Assembly: GCA_051011595.1 (NCBI GenBank)
Contig: JBPCTQ010000248.1
Location: 1 to 13,558, forward strand
Direction of reading: 5' to 3'
Source of the DNA: JAOUEE01 sp051011595
Lineage (GTDB): Bacteria > Actinomycetota > Acidimicrobiia > Acidimicrobiales > SHLQ01
DNA: 13,558 nt
The notes under the pieces are model-generated. The model was not told the origin of the DNA. It made no database searches and worked only from the letters and a program-made list of their open reading frames with translations. Below, one piece after another: positions 6,849 through 12,505 of the stretch. Each line of letters opens with the position of its first letter. Position 1 is the first letter of the stretch. The position numbers and the translations under genes are program-made.

Positions 6849-6854
6849 GCCCGC

Positions 6855-6885
6855 ACCGTAGAACCCCAACTGCGGTTGAGGTCAA
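6855..6885 (-). promoter_or_regulatory. Second SoxR-type promoter (19-bp spacer) before the 100-aa gene
   Basis: On the minus strand, TTGACC (plus-strand 6880-6885) and TACGGT (6855-6860) are separated by exactly 19 bases. The hexamers, spacer and distance to the ATG are almost the same as in the promoter at 4502-4532. Transcription is expected to start on the A of the ATG at 6848. The long spacer marks it as needing a MerR-family activator. Confidence 0.75.
6863..6882. promoter_or_regulatory. Second SoxR-box-like operator dyad
   Basis: The arms ACCCCAACT (6863-6871) and GGTTGAGGT (6874-6882) are inverted repeats matching at 7 of 9 positions around a 2-base centre. By hand alignment the site matches the 20-base SoxR consensus at 14 of 20 positions, including the outer ACC and TTGAGGT parts. 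It fills the spacer of the promoter of the 100-aa gene. It is 68 bases from the divergent DUF1214 gene, whose own promoter lies elsewhere. Confidence 0.7.
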
Positions 6886-6949
6886 GGAAAGATCCGGAGT
6901 CATCCGCCAGGAGTCACGGCCCGCGGCTGTCGGGGCTAGGTTCACGATC

Positions 6950-8152
6950 ATGAGTGCCGAGCCGGCGGCCACCGTCGACGACTTGATGAGCGGTGCACTC
7001 TTCGAACGCCTGGTCGAGGCGTGGCAGCGGCTGGGTCGGCTGGCGTACGGCGACAGCGGCCCGCCCGACGACTCGTTGATGCGAGCCCACGCCATCAAGT
7101 ACATGACCCGCTATCTCACCGCCGGCTCTGTGTTGGCCGTGGAGTTGGGTGATCCCGACTACCCCTACTTCGAACGCTGGGCTGACCGGGCGTGGTCGTG
7201 GGGTATCGACAATCCCGATGGCATCTACCAGTTCGCCACCGTCGGCGGAGCCCACACCTACCGCATCACGGGCACCCGGGGTACGGCTCGGCAGTTCGAC
7301 GTGCAGGTTCATGCGCCCCACTTCTGCCACTCGCCCGACTACGAGATCGTGGCCAACATCAACTTCGAGACACTCGACGTGGCCGACGACGGCACGGTGG
7401 AGATCATCCTCAGCCCGGACCCGCACGACGGCAACTGGCTCCAGAGCACCCCCGAGGTGGGGTCGTTGTGTGTCCGCCAGTTCTTCTACGACTGGGAGAA
7501 CGAGCAGCCGGCCGATCTCCACATCGAGCGGGTGGGGGCCAGCTACCCACCGCCGCCCGAACGGCCCGAACGCACCGTCGAGCAGATCGAGCTGTTGATG
7601 ACATGGCTCGACCAGGCCGGAACGTTCTGGGACCGCATGGCTCACTGGTGTCTGGACAATCCGCCCAACTCGTCACCGTTCCTGGCGCCCGATCTGAGCG
7701 AGTGGGGTGGCCATCGGGGTCTCTCGTACGGCATGGGGAACTATCGCTGCCAACCCGACGAGGCGGTGATCCTCGAGGTGACACCGCCTGAGTGTCACTA
7801 CTGGGGTTTTCAGCTGGGAACCTGGTTCTGGGAGTCGATGGACTGGTGGCGGCGCCAGACCTCACTCAACGGACATCAGGCCATGCTCGACGACGACGGT
7901 GTGTTCCGGTGTGTGATCGCCCACCACGATCCTGGTGTCCCCAATTGGCTCGACTGCGCCGGGTACACCTGGGGCACGCTCAACGGGCGGTGGCTCATCA
8001 CCGCCGAGTGGCCCGAACCCACCATGACGGTGGTGCCCTTCGCCGAGGTCACCGACCATCTGCCGGACTCCACGGCACGGGTCAGCCCGGCCGAACGCAG
8101 CGAGGGGTTACGACGACGGGAGCGTGCGGCCCAACGTCTGTGCGGCTTCTGA
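6950..8152 (+). CDS. DUF1214-domain protein
   Basis: The 400-aa product is soluble. Its C-terminal third, about residues 265-350, fits the DUF1214 family: EAVILEVTPPECHYWGFQLGTWFWESMDWW, a TSLNGHQA segment, DDDGVFRCVIAHHDPGVPNWLDCAGYTWGTLNGRWL. The N-terminal part (helix at 45-65 with HAIKYMTRYL; FATVGGAHTYRITG and ARQFDVQVHA strands) resembles actinobacterial members found near lipid or steroid metabolism genes. No enzymatic activity is established for the family to my knowledge. There is no signal peptide. The ATG at 6950 is supported by a TAGGTT hexamer (6937-6942) seven bases upstream, suggesting another leaderless transcript, although the matching -35 is weak. It is divergent from the predicted SoxR-controlled 100-aa gene, so a shared regulatory region is possible but not shown. 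Confidence 0.8.
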   Translation: MSAEPAATVDDLMSGALFERLVEAWQRLGRLAYGDSGPPDDSLMRAHAIKYMTRYLTAGSVLAVELGDPDYPYFERWADRAWSWGIDNPDGIYQFATVGGAHTYRITGTRGTARQFDVQVHAPHFCHSPDYEIVANINFETLDVADDGTVEIILSPDPHDGNWLQSTPEVGSLCVRQFFYDWENEQPADLHIERVGASYPPPPERPERTVEQIELLMTWLDQAGTFWDRMAHWCLDNPPNSSPFLAPDLSEWGGHRGLSYGMGNYRCQPDEAVILEVTPPECHYWGFQLGTWFWESMDWWRRQTSLNGHQAMLDDDGVFRCVIAHHDPGVPNWLDCAGYTWGTLNGRWLITAEWPEPTMTVVPFAEVTDHLPDSTARVSPAERSEGLRRRERAAQRLCGF

Positions 8153-8214
8153 CGGCAGGGGAGCGGGGGAGGCCGTCCGAATCCTGGCCGGGGTCGTCGG
8201 TGGTGGGAGGCCCG

Positions 8215-9792
8215 TCAGGGTACGGCGGTGGTGCTCTCGCAGGTGAGGGCGCCGTCGAAACCGGGTCCGCCGAAACACTCGTCGAACGAGAGCCCGCCGA
8301 TCAAGATGTCGGGTCCACGCTCGCCGCGGAGGACATCGCGCCCGGGTCCGCCGATGAGGAGATCGCCGTCGGCTCGGCCTCGCAGCTCGTCGTCTCCGGA
8401 CCCGCCGAAGATCACGTCGGCCCCTGTCCCGCCGCGGATGTCGTCGTTGCCGAAGCCGCCGACCACGACGTCGTCGCCGCCCCGAGCACAGACGATGTCG
8501 TCACCTGCCCCGGCTGAGATGATGTCGTCTCCAGTGGTGCCCAGGATGATGTCGTCGCCGGGGGTGGGTTCGTCGCCCGAGGCCAGGTCGACCGTGGGCA
8601 CCAACCCCATGCAGAGCGGACCCGACGGTGGCGGGGTGATGGTGACGATGTGGACCGCCTCGTCTCCGGCCACCATGACCCGGTCGGCGTCGGCCACGAG
8701 CGGTCGGCGGACGTCGGGTACGGCCCCGGGCAGGACGATGTCCGCGCCCGCCACCCAACCCGAGGGTGTGTCGAGCAGCGTGCTCAGCGCGGCGGCGCCG
8801 TCGTCGAGATGCACGATGACTCCCGGCACCACGCCAACGGCACGAATCGAGGCCGTCAGCGGCACCTGGTCGTCCAACCCGAACACTCCGTTACCGCCGT
8901 CGCGCCTGATCTCCAGTTCTTGGGCCTGGCTGCAACAGTTGGCGATGGCGAGCACGTCGCCGCTGAGATCGACGTGGCGGAAGTCGTCGCTGGTTTGCAC
9001 GAACTCGCAGTCGGGTCGGGGCACGAGCTCGTCGACCAGCACCGCAGGCGGGTTGGTGGAGGTGTCGCCCACCACCAGGGTCGAGTCGGAGATGAAACAA
9101 CCGTCGAAGGGATCGATCACCGCGGGGGCGCCGACGGCGAACCGGTTCTCGTCGATGCCGATGCTGGCGTCGATCCCCGGGCGGGCGGGTGGTGAGGTCG
9201 GCACGGCGGTGGCGACGTAGGGCCCGGAGCCCGAGCGTTGGTACAGCCGCCACGGCCAGAAGCCACAGCTCCCGTCGCAGAAGCGGCTGCCGGCCACGAT
9301 GAGACCGGTGTCGGTGAGCCCGACGGACTGCACGAAGGCGTTGAAGTTGCCTGTGTCGGCCAGCGTCTGTGTCTCGGTCCAGCCGTTGGCGGTGAGGTCG
9401 AACACATGCACTCGCCCGAAGTTGTTGGTGTTCGGAGGTGCATAGCTGGGGTCGGCGATGGCGACCGTGTCGCCGTTCACGGCGATCGAGCGCGCCCAGG
9501 CCGACGTGCCACCGGGTGAGCGCTTGATGGTGGCCGTGTGGGTCCATGTGCCGCCGACGTGGTCGAACACATACACACGCGGTCGATTGTTGGCGAAGCC
9601 GTACACCACGGCTCGATCGCCCTCGATGTCGAACGCCTCGCCGAACCGGGTGGCCCCGGGTTCGGGGGTGGTGAGCGTGGTCTGCGATGTGGAGGGTTCG
9701 GTCGGTGCTTGCGCTCCCGCCGGCCCGGTGAGCAGCAGCGATGCCACCAGCGCCACGATTGCGCCGCTGGAGAGTCCGATCCGGCTTCGCAT
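8215..9792 (-). CDS. Secreted protein with propeller-like repeats and C-terminal RTX calcium-binding repeats
   Basis: A 525-aa exported protein. Residues 1-29 form a signal peptide: basic MRSRIG, hydrophobic AIVALVASLLLTG, and an AGAQA cleavage site. Residues about 40-390 contain repeated units of the form FGEAFDIEGDRAVVYG, ARSIAVNGDTVAIADPSY, GRVHVFDL and SIGIDENRFAVGAPAV. These resemble FG-GAP/integrin-type beta-propeller blades, in which each blade opens with a D-G-D turn followed by a strand. Paired cysteines suggest extracytoplasmic folding. Residues about 411-511 are RTX nonapeptides (GGxGxDxhx type) that form a calcium-stabilised beta-roll. The protein is probably secreted to the medium or cell surface. 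No type I secretion genes are nearby, and with an N-terminal signal peptide the Sec route is more likely. The ATG at 9792 directly follows an in-frame GTG at 9795; a GGGGAAG site precedes both. It converges on the DUF1214 gene. Confidence 0.85.
   Translation of the reverse strand: MRSRIGLSSGAIVALVASLLLTGPAGAQAPTEPSTSQTTLTTPEPGATRFGEAFDIEGDRAVVYGFANNRPRVYVFDHVGGTWTHTATIKRSPGGTSAWARSIAVNGDTVAIADPSYAPPNTNNFGRVHVFDLTANGWTETQTLADTGNFNAFVQSVGLTDTGLIVAGSRFCDGSCGFWPWRLYQRSGSGPYVATAVPTSPPARPGIDASIGIDENRFAVGAPAVIDPFDGCFISDSTLVVGDTSTNPPAVLVDELVPRPDCEFVQTSDDFRHVDLSGDVLAIANCCSQAQELEIRRDGGNGVFGLDDQVPLTASIRAVGVVPGVIVHLDDGAAALSTLLDTPSGWVAGADIVLPGAVPDVRRPLVADADRVMVAGDEAVHIVTITPPPSGPLCMGLVPTVDLASGDEPTPGDDIILGTTGDDIISAGAGDDIVCARGGDDVVVGGFGNDDIRGGTGADVIFGGSGDDELRGRADGDLLIGGPGRDVLRGERGPDILIGGLSFDECFGGPGFDGALTCESTTAVP
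8260..8562 (-). repeat. RTX nonapeptide-coding repeat block
   Basis: About eleven degenerate 27-base units encode glycine-aspartate nonapeptides such as GTTGDDIIS, GAGDDIVCA, GGTGADVIF and GGSGDDELR. Each GGxGxD turn binds calcium in the parallel beta-roll. The units are translated repeats within the secreted protein, not an intergenic array. The last units (GGLSFDECFGGPGFDGALTC) carry a cysteine pair that may lock the end of the roll. Confidence 0.85.
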
Positions 9793-9890
9793 CACTCTTC
9801 CCCGCTCCCGCTTGACGACAAGGCAGACGGTAGTGAAGGACCCAGCCCTTGGACAGCCCTAGGGGCAACCGGCCGTCAGGTACTCGTTTG

Positions 9891-9964
9891 TCGGGACGGG
9901 GAGATTTGAACTCCCGACCCCCTGCTCCCAAAGCAGGTGCGCTACCTGGCTGCGCCACGTCCCG
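9891..9964 (-). tRNA. tRNA-Pro (anticodon UGG)
   Basis: On the minus strand a 74-base cloverleaf is visible. A 7-base acceptor stem (CGGGACG with CGTCCCG) is followed by a D arm GCGC/GCGC, and the anticodon stem CCTGC/GCAGG encloses the loop TTTGGGA, with anticodon TGG at plus-strand 9928-9930 and a G at position 37. The T arm is GGGAG-TTCAAAT-CTCCC. The discriminator is A at 9891 and the CCA end is not encoded, as is usual in actinobacteria. It reads CCA and, by wobble, other proline codons. Confidence 0.95.
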
Positions 9965-9990
9965 TGTGGACCACCGAAGGTGAATCCTCG

Positions 9991-10025
9991 TCCGAGCGTA
10001 TCCGGATCGGTCCGAGCCGGATCGG
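9991..10025. repeat. Short tandem direct repeat between the tRNA and the Tad block
   Basis: The unit TCCGAG...CCGGATCGG occurs twice in a row: 9991-10010 with a 5-base insert, and 10011-10025 without it. It falls in the short gap upstream of tRNA-Pro and downstream of the membrane-protein gene. No hairpin followed by a T-run is present, so it is not an obvious terminator. It may be a fortuitous duplication. Confidence 0.35.
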
Positions 10026-10032
10026 CGCAATC

Positions 10033-10608
10033 TCAGATCAGGGCGATCCCGGTCAGCACACCGAGATAGATGAAGGGACTGAACGGCACCGATTCGTCGG
10101 CCAGCGGGCGGTCACGCATCAACAGCGCGGCCGAGAACAATCCGAACGATCCGAACATGGCCAACAGGCCAATGGTGGCGGCGTGCCAGTCGAGCCAGGC
10201 CAGGTGAAAGGCCGCGCCGACCAACAGGACCCAGGCCCGGCCGGAGATGCCGGCGGGATACGCCAGCCGGATGATCGCCAAACCGGCGCCCACCAGGCCG
10301 GCGGCGACAAGACCTCTGGTCGAGCGGGAGGCGTCGTTGGCGGCCACGTCCATGGCTATGAGCACCGCGGCTCCGGGGAGCGCGGCCAGTAGCCGCAGCA
10401 CCAGACCGGATGGTTGCTGCTCGACCCCGCGTAACGCGAGCGTGAGGCTGCCCAGCGCCAGCCACATCATGGCGACGGTGGTCCACCCCGGTTCGACGGC
10501 CGCCGCCACCAACAGCGTGGTTAGCGCATAGAGCGCCACCTTGGCCATCGGCGAGATCTCGGTTGTCCCCGCCCGCGGCCCGGCCGGGCCGACAGCGGGG
10601 CGACTCAC
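10033..10608 (-). CDS. Multi-helix membrane protein at the end of the Tad block
   Basis: A 191-aa integral membrane protein with about six or seven hydrophobic segments (from residue 22 to 190), including VALYALTTLLVAAAV, VLRLLAALPGAAVLIAM, GLVAAGLVGAGLAIIRLAY and YLGVLTGIALI at the C-terminus. The tail ADESVPFSPFIYLGVLTG recalls the PFGPFL segment near the C-terminus of type IV prepilin peptidases (A24). The catalytic aspartates and the GxGD motif of that family are not visible, so it is either a degenerate relative or unrelated. The GTG start at 10608 overlaps the stop of the ATPase gene as GTGA, indicating translational coupling. An ATG at 10548 just before the first helix is an alternative start. 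Position as the last gene of the Tad block suggests a role in pilus biogenesis. Confidence 0.7.
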   Translation of the reverse strand: MSRPAVGPAGPRAGTTEISPMAKVALYALTTLLVAAAVEPGWTTVAMMWLALGSLTLALRGVEQQPSGLVLRLLAALPGAAVLIAMDVAANDASRSTRGLVAAGLVGAGLAIIRLAYPAGISGRAWVLLVGAAFHLAWLDWHAATIGLLAMFGSFGLFSAALLMRDRPLADESVPFSPFIYLGVLTGIALI

Positions 10609-11576
10609 TCCCGCACCAGGATGTCGTCGACCAGCAGCTCCGAGACGAACCCGCCTCGGGGGTCGACGCGGCGGTGGGCGTAGTCCCGGTTGAATTCGAG
10701 ATCGACGCCGGCTTGGCCTCGACGGTTCTTCTCCACCGACAACAGCACCTGGTTGCGGAAGGTGTCGGCCCGCAGCGAGTCGTAGGCCGAGTGGGCCCGT
10801 GACACGGCGGGGAGTTTGTCGTTGAGCATCAATACCAGGTCGGCTTCGTGGCCCACCGGGGCTGCTTCTTCGAGGTGGGACATACGCAATCGGCGGGCCG
10901 CCACCGACGATGTGTCGAGCATGGCCGCGGCCAGCACCGTGATGCCCCGCTCGACGGCGAGGCGTTTCAGTCCTTCGATGACGGTGACGGCCGAAGCACG
11001 GTGGGGATCGACCTTGTGGAGGTGGTCCACCACCAACACGTTGGCTCCACTGTCACCCTCGACCGAGTCGATGAGCGGCTGCATGCCGCCCCGGAGCCCC
11101 TCGGCACTGAGCACCTGGACCCGAGGGGCGTAGTCGGCCAAGGCCTCGGCCGCCGTCGACAGCAGTTCGTCGGGTGCAACGACGTCGGCCCACGTGGCCC
11201 GACCGGCCAGAATCTCCGCGATGGCGTTGCGGGCAGCGATGCTCCCTGACGAGTCGCTGACTCGTTCGCCGACCTCGATCAACATCAACTGGCACAACAG
11301 GGCCAGTTCGCTGTGTTCGTAGTGGGCCAGCACGACGTTGGTGCCGGACTGAGCCATGTGGCGAGCCCACTGCACCAAGGTGATGGTCTTGCCGACACCG
11401 GGGCGGCCCCCCAGCACGACCAGCTCCTCGGGGCGGAATCCGCCCTCGAGTACGTCGTCGAGCGGGTCGAACCCGGTGGCCATCGATGGTGCCGGGCTGG
11501 TGAGCTCGTGCAGTGTGGTGGGCTCCAGCAGCTCGTCGAGCCGCTCGAGGTATCGGGGTACGTGTGTGTTGGACAT
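10605..11576 (-). CDS. DnaB/RAD55-like RecA-fold ATPase embedded in Tad operon
   Basis: A 323-aa protein with a RecA-type ATPase core similar to the C-terminal domain of the replicative helicase DnaB. After TGFDPLDDVLEGGFRPEELVVLGG comes Walker A GRPGVGKT (residues 57-64). Then come a VLAHYEHSE strand (DnaB has F-S-L-E-M here), Walker B NVLVVDHLHKV with Asp184, a sensor region ITVLAAAMLDTSS, and a basic motif VEKNRRGQAGVDLEF (281-295) like DnaB motif H4/arginine-finger segments. The N-terminal DnaB domain that binds primase is absent, so it is not the replicative helicase. The ATG overlaps the tadC stop by one base (TGATG), and the next gene starts inside its own stop. It is therefore probably co-translated with the pilus genes. 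Whether it acts on DNA or as a regulator is unknown. Confidence 0.8.
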   Translation of the reverse strand: MSNTHVPRYLERLDELLEPTTLHELTSPAPSMATGFDPLDDVLEGGFRPEELVVLGGRPGVGKTITLVQWARHMAQSGTNVVLAHYEHSELALLCQLMLIEVGERVSDSSGSIAARNAIAEILAGRATWADVVAPDELLSTAAEALADYAPRVQVLSAEGLRGGMQPLIDSVEGDSGANVLVVDHLHKVDPHRASAVTVIEGLKRLAVERGITVLAAAMLDTSSVAARRLRMSHLEEAAPVGHEADLVLMLNDKLPAVSRAHSAYDSLRADTFRNQVLLSVEKNRRGQAGVDLEFNRDYAHRRVDPRGGFVSELLVDDILVRE

Positions 11577-12484
11577 CAGAGCCTCGGGAAGTTGTCGATG
11601 AGTTCGAAGATCGCTGGGCCCAGGACCACCGCGATCAGGGCGGGCAGAATGCAGAAGATCAGCGGGAAGATCATCTTCACCGGGAGCTTCTGGGCGTTCT
11701 CCTCGGCTCGTTGACGACGGATGACCCGCATCTCCGATGCCTGAACCCGCATCACCTCGGCCACCGGAACACCGAGTCGCTCGGCCTGTTCGAGCGACAC
11801 CACGAAGTGACGCAGTTCCTCGACGTCGGAGCGCTGGGCCATCGAGGTGAAGGCCTCGTCGCGACTCCGTCCGATACGGATGTCGTGCAGCGCTCGCCTG
11901 AACGCCTCGCCCACCGGACCATCGGTGTGGGTGGCCACGTGGGCCAGGGCGGCCTCGAAGCCGAGCCCGGCCTCGACGCTGATGGTGATCTGATCGAGCA
12001 CGTCGGGGAGCTCGCGTCGGATGGCCTCATTGCGTGAGCTGGCCTGGGCGTTGAGGGCCATGTCGGGCAACAAGAAGCCGATGGCCCCGAACGCGGCCGC
12101 GAAGAACAGCATGCGGACGTTGGTGGTGTCGCCGAGCCAGAAGACAAACCCCAGTCCGCCGAACAACACCGCCAGCAACAGTTTGAATCCGAGGACCCGT
12201 TCCACCGGCCAGGCGGCGGGACTTCCGGCCTGGTCCAGCTTCTCCTCGATGCGTTCGGCGGCGCCGGTCGGGGTGATTGCTCGAGCCAGCTCGCCCACCT
12301 TCTGCATGCCGGGCTCAGCCACTCGTTCGCCGCCACCACGGGCCAGCACCATCTCGCGCAGGTCGGTGGTCTGGGTGGCCAGGTGCTCGCTGGCGCTGCT
12401 GCGACGAGCGCTGGCGGCCGACCACCACAACAACATGACGCTGGCGATGACGAGGATCGCTCCGATCCAGACCTCGATAGGCAT
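11576..12484 (-). CDS. tadC: TadC-like type II secretion F-domain membrane protein
   Basis: A 302-aa inner-membrane platform protein of the Tad/Flp pilus system. It pairs with TadB to form the base on which the TadA ATPase drives pilin assembly. Membrane helices are predicted at about residues 5-22, 97-117, 123-143 and 272-294. The T2SSF domain (about 160-290) shows LPDVLDQITISVEAGLGFEAALAHVA, then GEAFRRALHDIRIGRSRDEAF, LRHFVVSLEQAERLGVPVAEVMRVQASEMR and KMIFPLIFCILPALIAVVLGPA. Length and order match TadC. The ATG at 12484 has AAAGGA seven bases upstream. It starts 21 bases after the tadB-like gene and its stop overlaps the ATPase start. Confidence 0.9.
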   Translation of the reverse strand: MPIEVWIGAILVIASVMLLWWSAASARRSSASEHLATQTTDLREMVLARGGGERVAEPGMQKVGELARAITPTGAAERIEEKLDQAGSPAAWPVERVLGFKLLLAVLFGGLGFVFWLGDTTNVRMLFFAAAFGAIGFLLPDMALNAQASSRNEAIRRELPDVLDQITISVEAGLGFEAALAHVATHTDGPVGEAFRRALHDIRIGRSRDEAFTSMAQRSDVEELRHFVVSLEQAERLGVPVAEVMRVQASEMRVIRRQRAEENAQKLPVKMIFPLIFCILPALIAVVLGPAIFELIDNFPRL

Positions 12485-12505
12485 GACGATGTCCTTTCCT
12501 GCCCG

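Noticed and set aside
8149..8218. Inverted pair CTGACGG / CCGTCAG bracketing the gap between convergent genes at 8152 and 8215, as a possible two-way terminator
   Set aside because: The arms are only 7 bases, 56 bases apart, and each includes a stop codon. No T-run follows, so chance is the simpler explanation.
8260..8562. Regular repeats that could suggest a CRISPR-like or tandem array
   Set aside because: The period is about 27 bases with no spacers, and the units translate in frame to RTX nonapeptides.
8228..9220. Plus-strand open frame of 330 codons opposite the RTX protein
   Set aside because: Its Ser/Pro/Thr-rich repeats are the mirror of the Gly-Asp nonapeptide codons. The minus-strand frame has a signal peptide and recognisable domains.
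10017..10025. Repeated CCGGATCGG near tRNA-Pro as a possible attachment site of an integrated element
   Set aside because: The copies are adjacent, do not duplicate the tRNA 3' end, and no integrase or mobile gene is present.
10605..11576. Replicative helicase DnaB
   Set aside because: The N-terminal primase-binding domain is absent, the length is about 320 aa rather than about 450, and the gene is embedded in a pilus operon.
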